From contig JAGLTY010000099.1 in NCBI GenBank assembly GCA_023135025.1, positions 1 to 7,382 on the forward strand: a stretch of DNA of 7,382 bases, given 5' to 3'. Below the pieces are notes generated by a model. It was not told the DNA's origin, ran no database searches, and saw only the letters and a program-made list of their open reading frames with translations. Positions 1 through 6,638 of the stretch are shown here, one piece after another; position 1 is the stretch's first letter; every line of letters begins with the position of its first letter. Position numbers and translations under genes: made by a program. This DNA comes from Bacteroidales bacterium. GTDB taxonomy: Bacteria; Bacteroidota; Bacteroidia; Bacteroidales; GCA-2748055.

Positions 1-836
1 TGGTTGGAGAAGACCGATACCCGCTTCAATGTATTATAGAAGGCCAGGCGATCGATGCTCATCTTATAAGGATTATCGCTGGGGATCACAGAGTTATAAC
101 TGGGATAGTTGCCCTCAACAAGTCTGCATACCAGTTTGTAGTTGGTCAGCGTAAAAGAGGCATTGCGGTCATCAAACTCCAGTACCACCTTGTTCTCCTC
201 CCTGGGTAAAATATTTTTCAAAAGCGATGCTGGCTTCTTCGGAAGGATAAAGCTTGAAGCACTCCCGGCAGCTGCATCAGTCCGCTTGTACCGAACCAGT
301 TTATGGGCGTCCGATGCCACAAATGTGATATCATCGGGCGACAATTCCATGAAAATTCCGTTCATAACCGGTCGAAGTTCATCATCGGCGGTAGCAAACA
401 GCGACTTACTGATTCCGGTAAGAAGCACCTCCTGTTCAATTTCCAGTGTCTGTTTCTGATCATCCTTGATCACGGGCATTTGTGGAAACTCTGCTCCATT
501 TTGACCCGGGATGGAAAACTTCCCGTTCTCGCTCTGGATCACAACCATCAGGTTATCGGGATTGATCTCAAAGGTAAGCGGGATATCGGGGAACTCCTTG
601 AGCGTATCGGTCAACAGTCGTGCAGGAATAGCCACAGCACCCGAACCATCTGTATTTTCAAGCTGGATATGCGTAACCAGGGTCGATTCAAGATCGGATG
701 AGGTAATCTCCAGAATTCCATCCTCAAGTGAAAAAAGGAAATTATCTAAAATGGGAAGTGTGTTCTTAGTACTGATCACACGATTGATGGCCTGCAGATG
801 ACCCAACAGTTCCATACTGGATACAACAAATTTCAT
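1..836 (-). CDS. dnaN: DNA polymerase III subunit beta (sliding clamp), 3' end cut by the window edge
   Basis: This is the ring-shaped processivity clamp that tethers the replicative polymerase to DNA and recruits repair and replication partners. The window holds 278 complete codons, roughly three quarters of the usual 370 or so residues, and the frame stays open to the edge. The N-terminus MKFVVSSMELLGHLQAINRV followed by STKNTLPILDNF (residues 22-33) is the typical start of domain 1. Further clamp signatures are SSDLES (46-51), the PARLLTDTLKEFPD segment (71-84), FPQMP (117-121), the domain 2 stretch RPVMNGIFMEL (155-165) with SDAHKLVRYKR (175-185), and EGNYPSYNSVIP (241-252). The ATG at 834-836 is chosen because it gives the canonical N-terminus; the leader is A-rich with no clear Shine-Dalgarno site. 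It is the last gene of the minus-strand series, 69 bases after the DUF4340-like gene, and may have its own promoter. dnaA is not adjacent in this window. Confidence 0.97.
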   Translation of the reverse strand, partial: MKFVVSSMELLGHLQAINRVISTKNTLPILDNFLFSLEDGILEITSSDLESTLVTHIQLENTDGSGAVAIPARLLTDTLKEFPDIPLTFEINPDNLMVVIQSENGKFSIPGQNGAEFPQMPVIKDDQKQTLEIEQEVLLTGISKSLFATADDELRPVMNGIFMELSPDDITFVASDAHKLVRYKRTDAAAGSASSFILPKKPASLLKNILPREENKVVLEFDDRNASFTLTNYKLVCRLVEGNYPSYNSVIPSDNPYKMSIDRLAFYNTLKRVSVFSN

Positions 837-905
837 CTGTTTATGCTTTTATTTAATGAGTCAATGAACCATCAATTATACGAAAAAAAATCGTTAAAGC
901 CTCAG
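837..905 (-). promoter_or_regulatory. Intergenic leader of dnaN with a possible promoter
   Basis: This is the only real gap between genes in the window. Read on the minus strand it carries a T8 run (883-890), then TATAATTG (873-880), then an AT-rich leader of 36 bases ending in AAACAG before the dnaN ATG. TATAATTG matches the Bacteroidota -7 consensus TAnnTTTG at all but one position and also contains a classical TATAAT. I see no convincing TTTG-type -33 element at the expected distance, only a TTTA at 895-898. The promoter assignment is an inference; the region could also be only a spacer in a longer transcript. Confidence 0.35.
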
Positions 906-1883
906 CTACTTTTCCCCAAAATAATGGGATAAACCGCGCATCAGAACATCCAGATAGATGTAGTTGACTATCATGGCATCCTGCTCATCATTATAGAGAA
1001 CCAGGGCCCGGAATAGATCGGGTTTCGATCCTGGTATCTCATGGTAGGTAAACACTTGCAGGGAATGATGCTCCCCGCTGAACGACTCCACCCCTATGGT
1101 CACCATCTTCCGGCTATGATCTGCAGTCCCGGTGAGAGAGTCTACCGGCATTTCGGCCCTTTGCTCATACCTGATAGAGGTGAAATAACTGAACAACAGC
1201 TTCATAGAAAGCACATTGGGTGCACCATCCGGCAGATGGGTATTTTCATTGGCCGGATCGCACCGAATATTCCCCTCCCGATCCTGGGTGAAGCGAAATG
1301 CCTCCCCCGATGCCAGGTCAATCTGAATGGCTGTTATCTCCGACGGACGAAGATCAATAAGAAGGTGTTCACGGTAGTGATCAGGAGTGGCCGAAAAGAC
1401 CCGGTCAAGATCCAGGCCGGGGTATCCCGGCAGAGCAATATAACAGGCCGTTTCAGAACCTCGAAGATTCAACAGGTACCTGCCGGAAACAACCCTTAAT
1501 CCGTAGGTCAGTAAAACATGATCACCCCTGAAAAATGTAATCTCCCTGGAGTCTCCCTGTGGCTCATCGGATCCTCCATTGGCTACACTGCCTACAATAG
1601 ATGCTACCTCCAGCCTGCTGGCCGCGATCAACAGATTTTCTACAGACACCGGGCTCACCGGCTCTGTACCAAAAAGATACCATGAACCATCAACTTTTAT
1701 GAGCTCGGTGGAGTTGTAAGAGTCAACCAGTACAATACGGTCCACATCCTCCATATTACGGAGAGCTACACTCCTGTCCTCCCTCTCCCGCTGGTTCCAT
1801 GGATTTAGCAGGATCAACAACAGTGCCAGAATCAGTATAAAAATTACCAGGATTGGTCGGCGATTCTTCATATCAGCGGGCAT
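906..1883 (-). CDS. Membrane-anchored DUF4340-like protein of the GldFG transporter cluster
   Basis: A 325-residue protein with one N-terminal hydrophobic helix (about residues 10-28) behind a basic MKNRR segment, so it is a signal anchor or uncleaved signal with the remaining 300 residues probably outside the cytoplasm. Residues 48-97 resemble the DUF4340 beginning: a short beta segment, a GSW with a tryptophan (66-68), then a PVSPVSVENLLIAASRLEV helix. DUF4340 proteins commonly follow ABC-2 permease and GldG-type genes, and that position is what strengthens this call; the rest of the chain shows no catalytic motif. Biochemical role unknown; a structural partner of GldF/GldG is the reasonable guess. 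The start is ambiguous: ATG at 1881-1883 overlaps gldG by 11 bases and has AGGAG eight bases upstream, while ATG at 1869-1871 (MKNRR) would begin one base after the gldG stop. I prefer the first. It ends with TAG at 906-908. Confidence 0.75.
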   Translation of the reverse strand: MPADMKNRRPILVIFILILALLLILLNPWNQREREDRSVALRNMEDVDRIVLVDSYNSTELIKVDGSWYLFGTEPVSPVSVENLLIAASRLEVASIVGSVANGGSDEPQGDSREITFFRGDHVLLTYGLRVVSGRYLLNLRGSETACYIALPGYPGLDLDRVFSATPDHYREHLLIDLRPSEITAIQIDLASGEAFRFTQDREGNIRCDPANENTHLPDGAPNVLSMKLLFSYFTSIRYEQRAEMPVDSLTGTADHSRKMVTIGVESFSGEHHSLQVFTYHEIPGSKPDLFRALVLYNDEQDAMIVNYIYLDVLMRGLSHYFGEK

Positions 1884-3582
1884 ATCTCCTTCTCCTGACT
1901 ACCTGGATAAAGACTCCCGAAATCACCACAAGCAGTAGTGGAAGTAGTGTATTTATTAGTTTCAATTTCAGAAGCTGTGACTTCTGGCTGATCAGTTCAT
2001 TGTTTAAAAGACGAAGTTTGAACTCCCTGGAGCGTAACTCCATAAGACCCGTCTCATCGGTCATGTAGTTCACAACATTCATGATGAATTCGCGGTTCCC
2101 GAAGGTCTGTCTCGTGTACCTGTCATATCCCAGAGGCTGTGCCCTGAATGCTCCCTGCTCAAATTGCACCTCGTTGGCAGCTATATCACCATCAGAGAGT
2201 ATAAAAAGGGAGGTTGGTTCACTCTCCACAATCATTTTCCAACCGGAGGGTGTCACTCCTTCCGGTACCGGGTAGTTTTTGTAAAACGATTCAAACACTC
2301 CCTCCAGTAGAATTCCAACCGGAAGATTTGCAGAGTGATATAGTGCCGGGTCGGGTTGAACTGTCACCTCCTCCATATTTATATAGAGTGGGACATCCCT
2401 TGTTCTGCTGGCCTGGGATGTTGCCAGCAATACGGTCTTGGTAACATGCCCGGAGCTGCCCGAAAGCGTGTCCATTGAAGAGGCAAACTGGCTCTTCACA
2501 TAATTGAGCCCCCTGGTTACGGGGTGTGTAACCGGTCCCGCCAGCAGCGGATGGTATACCCAGGGCATCATGGTAAAGCGTGCCTGCTGACCGGCGGGTG
2601 CAGTATTCACAGGAACATAATTGCACTGCAGATCGGCCACCAGGTTGTAGTTGACCCTGACACCATATTTAAAGAGGAGATCTTCCAATCCCACCTGGTT
2701 GGCCAGAGCCACCGTGGTCCCGGATGAAAGACTGTCAGCAAAAGGATGCACGGGGTCAAGGAAAAAGAGAACCTTTCCTCCCTGCATGATATACTGGTCG
2801 ATGGCAAATTTATCAGCCTCACTAAAAGGATGCTCCGGACGCGCGATAATCACCGCCTGGTAATTGAGTAACGCCTCCACATTGCCATTGATATAACCCC
2901 GGTCCACCTGGAAAAAGTTCTTCAGTTCATCCATCAGGCTGTGAGTCTGCAGCGAATCGAGCTCCCCATGCCCTTCTATAAAAGCGATGCGGGGCACCTC
3001 CTCCATGGTCAGGCTGTGGATGGCCCTGGCAAATTCATATTCCAGTGTCTGAATAGAGTTATTCAGGTTCAGTTCATGTGAGAGTGAAGGATTGTTTTTC
3101 AAAAGATTCACAGGCATCTCAAATGGTCCATAACCAATAATGGCTCCCGGAAAAATAGTCCTGGTCGAACTTCCTCCTTCACCGTCGCGCACCTGGATAT
3201 TGGTCACCTTCAAACCCCTGTCATATAACTCCCCGATCATCCTGTTCCGAATGGATTCATCGGGTTCATCATAAAGGTTGATAAACTGGTATTGAAGTTT
3301 CTCTCCACCGTATGCCCTGAATTCGTCCATCAGCTCCCGGATCGATTTACGAAAATTAACAAATTCAGCCGGGAGCTCTCCATCCAGGTATATTTTCACA
3401 TAGACCACATCCTCCAGCTCCCTTAACAACCGGCGGCTGGGCTGTGAGAGGGTGTGTTTTTTTTCGCTGGTCAGGTCGATCCGGAAAAACTTTATCTCTG
3501 CCAGGAGACTAACCACCACAACCAGCACCAGGGTGATCCCCAGCTGAAACAAATGTCGTCTTTTCAGTGCTTTCCTCTCCAT
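1873..3582 (-). CDS. gldG: GldG-family auxiliary component of an ABC-2-type transporter
   Basis: A 569-residue protein, close to the usual GldG length. In Flavobacterium, GldG works with the GldF permease and the GldA ATPase and is associated with gliding motility; homologues also occur in Bacteroidota not known to glide, where the substrate is unknown. The chain has one N-terminal membrane helix (about residues 12-30), a large extracytoplasmic part, and a second helix near the C-terminus (about 543-562) followed by the basic tail RRRRYAR. Family features visible: RIDLTSEKKHTLS after the first helix (34-46), FIEGHGE (201-207), the glutamine-amidotransferase-like fold stretch YQAVIIARPEHPFSE (241-255), and YIMQGGKVLFFLDPVHPF (264-281). 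The start is the ATG at 3580-3582, seven bases after the gldF stop; an in-frame TTG at 3625-3627 would overlap gldF and adds a non-family N-terminus. Its last 11 bases overlap the preferred start of the DUF4340-like gene. Confidence 0.9.
   Translation of the reverse strand: MERKALKRRHLFQLGITLVLVVVVSLLAEIKFFRIDLTSEKKHTLSQPSRRLLRELEDVVYVKIYLDGELPAEFVNFRKSIRELMDEFRAYGGEKLQYQFINLYDEPDESIRNRMIGELYDRGLKVTNIQVRDGEGGSSTRTIFPGAIIGYGPFEMPVNLLKNNPSLSHELNLNNSIQTLEYEFARAIHSLTMEEVPRIAFIEGHGELDSLQTHSLMDELKNFFQVDRGYINGNVEALLNYQAVIIARPEHPFSEADKFAIDQYIMQGGKVLFFLDPVHPFADSLSSGTTVALANQVGLEDLLFKYGVRVNYNLVADLQCNYVPVNTAPAGQQARFTMMPWVYHPLLAGPVTHPVTRGLNYVKSQFASSMDTLSGSSGHVTKTVLLATSQASRTRDVPLYINMEEVTVQPDPALYHSANLPVGILLEGVFESFYKNYPVPEGVTPSGWKMIVESEPTSLFILSDGDIAANEVQFEQGAFRAQPLGYDRYTRQTFGNREFIMNVVNYMTDETGLMELRSREFKLRLLNNELISQKSQLLKLKLINTLLPLLLVVISGVFIQVVRRRRYAR
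1886..1896 (-). promoter_or_regulatory. Ribosome binding site of the DUF4340-like gene, inside gldG
   Basis: On the minus strand this reads AGGAGAAGGAG. The first AGGAG lies eight bases before the ATG at 1881-1883, a good spacing, whereas the second AAGGAG is only two bases from that ATG and fourteen from the alternative ATG at 1869-1871. This favours the upstream start. The same bases encode arginines of the RRRR run at the GldG C-terminus, so the coding end of gldG doubles as the initiation signal of the next gene. Confidence 0.6.
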
Positions 3583-3589
3583 GCGCGCC

Positions 3590-4321
3590 TTACCATTTAC
3601 TACTTTGAAGCAGAGTCCGGGTTCCAACGATAAACAGGAGGATCACACCGGCAAAATAGAGAATATCCCTCGAATCGATCACTCCCCTGCTAATGGAGTT
3701 ATAGTGATAACTGATGCCCAGCCGTGAAATCATAAAAACAATACGGCCCGATTCAGCGATCCCACTTAAAAATTCAAATCCCATATACATGAAGAAAGAG
3801 AGGAAGATCGCTAAAATAAATGCCACAATCTGGTTCCCTGTAAGCGAAGAGGCAAACATTCCGATGGCCGCATAGATCCCGCCCAGGAACAGAAGGCCAA
3901 TATATGAGCCCCATGTTCCGCCCATATCTATATTTCCCGGGGGACTGCCCAACCGGGAGACTGACCAGAAATAGATCAGGGTAGGAATCAGCGAAAGAAG
4001 TACCAGTGTCCAGGAAGCCAGGAACTTGGAAAGAATAATTTGTAATTCAGTCACCGGCCTGGTATATAGCAGGTCCAGCGTACCGGTCCGCTTCTCTTCA
4101 GAAATCATCCTCATGGTAATGGCGGGAACCAGGAAAAGAAAGAGCCAGGGTGCGATGGCAAAAAGGGAATCCATTGTGGCATACCCGTTTTCAATCACAT
4201 TGAACTGTCCCGGTACGATCCACATAAAAAGGCTATTGAGCAGAAGGAACACCACAATAACCAGGTACCCGGTAAGGCTGCTGAAAAAACCGCTGATCTC
4301 TTTTTTAAAAAGTGCCCGCAT
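3590..4321 (-). CDS. gldF: GldF-family ABC-2 transporter permease
   Basis: A 243-residue integral membrane protein, the usual length for GldF, the membrane-spanning subunit of the Gld ABC transporter. About six hydrophobic helices can be seen (roughly residues 17-37, 52-72, 103-124, 140-160, 164-186 and 219-236). The segment SEEKRTGTLDLLYTRPVTEL (74-93) between helices 2 and 3 is the typical ABC-2 permease coupling motif that contacts the ATPase. N-terminal MRALFKKEISGFFSSLTGYL is also characteristic of this family. ATG at 4319-4321 is 13 bases after the stop of the SpoIID-like gene, with AGG about six bases upstream; it ends in TAA seven bases before the gldG start. The ATPase partner (GldA type) is not encoded in the window; in Flavobacterium johnsoniae gldA is likewise separate from gldFG. 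Whether this host glides cannot be judged from these genes. Confidence 0.92.
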   Translation of the reverse strand: MRALFKKEISGFFSSLTGYLVIVVFLLLNSLFMWIVPGQFNVIENGYATMDSLFAIAPWLFLFLVPAITMRMISEEKRTGTLDLLYTRPVTELQIILSKFLASWTLVLLSLIPTLIYFWSVSRLGSPPGNIDMGGTWGSYIGLLFLGGIYAAIGMFASSLTGNQIVAFILAIFLSFFMYMGFEFLSGIAESGRIVFMISRLGISYHYNSISRGVIDSRDILYFAGVILLFIVGTRTLLQSSKW

Positions 4322-4334
4322 CGTTGCCTGGTCG

Positions 4335-5507
4335 TTAGAAGTCCAGCACAGCCTCCGGAAGACTGGAATCGGGCAGATCCCTGTAGTCCATCAGTCGTAC
4401 CTCATGAAAATAGAACTGGAGTATATCCTGGTAATTAAAACCATCCCTGGCCATCTTCATGGCCCCCTCCTGGCTCATTCCGATGCCGTGTCCGAATCCT
4501 TTCCCCCATACCAGCACACTATCACCGTCGGGAAACATATTAAAAAATGCCGATTTGAATCCCCAATCCTCCCTGATCTTAGCCATCTTGATAGAATCCT
4601 TGTCAAGTATAAAATACTTCTTTCTGTTCATCTGCTCCACATAGATAATTTCATCGGGAATCCGGGTCACAGATTTCATCCCGTTCTTCAGCAGATACGC
4701 CTTCCACGCCTTAAAAGAGATGGTATCCTGCCACTTGGCATGAGACTGATGAAGAGAATATGGGTCCACCACCGACTGCAGGTAACTCATATCGGAAATC
4801 CAGACGTCTGCTGCCCGCTGGGTTTGTCCCCCGCTATTGGCGTGATAGGCAGCAGTAATCAGTTTGAAATTGTAATCGGCCAGCACAATGAAACTGGTCT
4901 CCACAATCGCTTCCAGGATTTCAGGATTGCGGGTACTCTTTCCCCTGTAGGTCTGACAATGAGCTCCATCGCACAAGGAAAAGCCCTCACTGCCATGTCG
5001 CTCCATCTGTCTCAATGCATAGGTTCTGCAGAGCACAGACTGCGCTTTATAAAACTCCTTCTCGGCGTTTGGACCTGACTCAGCCTCGACCACTCCGGCC
5101 AGGTATTTATCCATATCCACCTGGTTAACCAGGGTCATATATCGATCGCCCGGAGTCACCACCAGGTTGTCGTCATATATCCTGGAATCAGTTTCGGGGG
5201 AGATGGACCTCACACGAAAAACCGACTCGGCAGAAAGGGACCTTAACATGATATGAGAAACATAACCAAAATCGTGTTCCGCATCAAGCACCTTTATCTT
5301 TCCATCCTCCAGCGTCAGGTAGAGGATATCTCCCTCCTCAGGCCTGAGCACCACCTCCCCGTCAAGGAGAAGCTGGTAGTGACCCGAGGAGCAGTAGACC
5401 ACCGCTGCCCTTACCATGTGATCCTGGAATAGTCCCACCTCAACCGGCTGTGCCACCGATCCGATCCAGGAAACTACAATCAACAGTACCGTTACAATCC
5501 GCTTCAT
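4335..5507 (-). CDS. Exported SpoIID/LytB-domain protein, probable peptidoglycan lytic enzyme
   Basis: A 390-residue protein with a signal peptide (residues 1-19, basic MKR, hydrophobic core, then SVAQ), so it is probably periplasmic or a surface protein. The middle and C-terminal parts are a SpoIID domain: DKYLAGVVEAESG (133-145), EFYKAQSVLCRTYAL (151-165), CDGAHCQTYRG (179-189), ANSGGQTQRAADVW (223-236) and the terminal signature GKGFGHGIGMSQEGAMKMA (335-353). SpoIID of spore formers is a lytic transglycosylase acting on glycan strands stripped of stem peptides; its catalytic glutamate lies in a GVVxxE motif, which aligns by eye with E143 here. Residues about 20-130 form an N-terminal region that I do not recognise. 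The ATG at 5505-5507 overlaps the lpxB stop as ATGA, so the two are translationally coupled. The substrate in a non-sporulating Bacteroidota is not known; glycan-strand cleavage is inferred from family. Confidence 0.88.
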   Translation of the reverse strand: MKRIVTVLLIVVSWIGSVAQPVEVGLFQDHMVRAAVVYCSSGHYQLLLDGEVVLRPEEGDILYLTLEDGKIKVLDAEHDFGYVSHIMLRSLSAESVFRVRSISPETDSRIYDDNLVVTPGDRYMTLVNQVDMDKYLAGVVEAESGPNAEKEFYKAQSVLCRTYALRQMERHGSEGFSLCDGAHCQTYRGKSTRNPEILEAIVETSFIVLADYNFKLITAAYHANSGGQTQRAADVWISDMSYLQSVVDPYSLHQSHAKWQDTISFKAWKAYLLKNGMKSVTRIPDEIIYVEQMNRKKYFILDKDSIKMAKIREDWGFKSAFFNMFPDGDSVLVWGKGFGHGIGMSQEGAMKMARDGFNYQDILQFYFHEVRLMDYRDLPDSSLPEAVLDF

Positions 5508-6628
5508 TCAAGTTCCGCTTTTAGCAATTCAATCATTCGCTCTCCGATTCTCTGAGAAACCCCCCTGTTACCCAGGCTACTCTGCAGCACCCTGTACCCC
5601 TCCTGCATCTCTTCCCGGTACATATCATCGGTCAGGATTCTGGTTAGTTCGTTCCGGGTCCGTTTCGTCAGATCCTTCTGGATGACCTCCTCTACCAGTT
5701 TCTTCCCGTAAATCAGGTTTACAAGGCTGATAAATTTAATCTTTATTAATCGTTTTGCAATGCCATAAGCAATCTTGCTGGTCCCGTAGAGCACCACCTG
5801 GGGAAGTTCAAACAGGGCCGCTTCCAGTGTGGCGGTTCCGGAGGTGACCAGGCCCGCCTCTGCACACTCCAGCAAGGCATAAGTTTCATTGTATACAATC
5901 TTCACATTCGTCCCCTGCAGGTATTGATCATAGAATGACGAATCGATAGAAGGTGCCCCGGCCACCACAAACTGATACTCCGGATGCTCCGCTGCCAGTG
6001 TCAGCATAGAGGGGAGTGTGGTATCAATCTCCTTCCTTCGTGAGCCGGCAAGAAGCGCCACCAGGGGTTTTTGGCCGAACCCATGTAACGTTTTCCACTC
6101 CCCTCCCCCTGCGAACTGCTCCCTGAACCAGGCAACCTGGTCCACCAGGGGGTTTCCAAAATACTCCACCTCCATATTGAATTGCCCAAAAAACTCTACC
6201 TCAAATGGGAAAATGGCAAAAAGTCGGTTCACATATTTTTTCAGGGACTTCACCCTCCGCTGCTTCCAGGCCCACACTTTGGGCGAAATGTAGTAAAATA
6301 CCTTAATCCCATGCCCCGAAGCAAAACGGGCCATCCGCATATTAAATCCGGGATAGTCCACAGGGATCAGCACATCGGGTTTCCACTCCAGTATCTTCCG
6401 CTTGATGAGACGCATGTTCCGGAAAATCTTTCTCAGGTGAAAAAACACATCCAGCATCATATAGCTGGTCTCCCGGTAATGCATCACCATTCCTTCAGAA
6501 ACCTCCTGCATCAGATCGCCTCCCATGTAACAAAACTCTGCCTGCGGATCAGTCTCAAGAAGCCCTTTCATCAGGTTCGATGCATGAAGGTCGCCTGAGG
6601 CTTCGCCTGCTATCAGAAAATACTTCAT
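5504..6628 (-). CDS. lpxB: Lipid-A-disaccharide synthase
   Basis: This glycosyltransferase (GT19) joins UDP-2,3-diacylglucosamine to lipid X (2,3-diacylglucosamine 1-phosphate), giving the lipid A disaccharide at the inner face of the cytoplasmic membrane. The 374 residues match the family length. Motifs in order: FLIAGEASGDLHA (4-16), CYMGG (33-37), LIPVDYPGFNMRMA (87-100) with D91 at the expected catalytic aspartate, YYISPKVWAWKQRR (112-125), FGNPLVDQ (157-164), LLAGSRRKEI (192-201) with the conserved arginine of the GSR motif, and VTSGTATLEAAL (261-272) of the nucleotide-sugar binding half. The hydrophobic patch FFHLRKIF (62-69) fits the membrane-contacting region. Start: ATG at 6626-6628, preceded by AAGGAG; an in-frame TTG at 6641-6643 would overlap the upstream gene and place the Shine-Dalgarno bases inside the coding sequence. 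It implies a Gram-negative envelope with lipopolysaccharide or lipooligosaccharide. Confidence 0.97.
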   Translation of the reverse strand: MKYFLIAGEASGDLHASNLMKGLLETDPQAEFCYMGGDLMQEVSEGMVMHYRETSYMMLDVFFHLRKIFRNMRLIKRKILEWKPDVLIPVDYPGFNMRMARFASGHGIKVFYYISPKVWAWKQRRVKSLKKYVNRLFAIFPFEVEFFGQFNMEVEYFGNPLVDQVAWFREQFAGGGEWKTLHGFGQKPLVALLAGSRRKEIDTTLPSMLTLAAEHPEYQFVVAGAPSIDSSFYDQYLQGTNVKIVYNETYALLECAEAGLVTSGTATLEAALFELPQVVLYGTSKIAYGIAKRLIKIKFISLVNLIYGKKLVEEVIQKDLTKRTRNELTRILTDDMYREEMQEGYRVLQSSLGNRGVSQRIGERMIELLKAELE

Positions 6629-6631
6629 CCT

Positions 6632-6638
6632 CTCCTTA
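6632..6638 (-). promoter_or_regulatory. Ribosome binding site of lpxB, fused to the preceding stop codon
   Basis: On the minus strand this reads TAAGGAG: the TAA at 6636-6638 stops the upstream membrane-protein gene and the same adenines begin AAGGAG, three bases before the lpxB ATG at 6626-6628. The spacing is short, but GAGAGG directly before the ATG extends the purine tract. The arrangement decides the lpxB start and suggests that ribosomes ending the small gene can restart on lpxB. Confidence 0.6.

Noticed and set aside
142..801. Three overlapping plus-strand open frames opposite dnaN
   Set aside because: They overlap one another in different frames and lie opposite clear clamp motifs; the translations resemble no protein.
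883..908. Rho-independent terminator after the DUF4340-like gene
   Set aside because: A T8 run is present on the minus strand, but the only stem before it (AGC/GCT around a TGAG loop) is three base pairs and lies several bases away from the T run.
1041..1499. Plus-strand open frame opposite the DUF4340-like gene
   Set aside because: No recognisable protein, no initiation signal, and fully antisense to a gene with coherent topology and operon spacing.
3583..3627. Upstream TTG start extending GldG by 15 residues
   Set aside because: It lies inside gldF, adds residues unlike the GldG N-terminus, and an ATG with normal operon spacing exists at 3580-3582.
4026..5078. Long plus-strand open frame (350 codons) across the gldF start and the SpoIID-like gene
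   Set aside because: It is antisense to two well-supported genes and crosses their junction, its translation is rich in His, Arg, Ile and Pro with no domain, and it has no plausible leader. It looks like a by-product of codon bias on the other strand.
6182..6598. Plus-strand open frame opposite lpxB
   Set aside because: Antisense to conserved LpxB motifs; the translation is rich in His, Pro and Leu without domain character.
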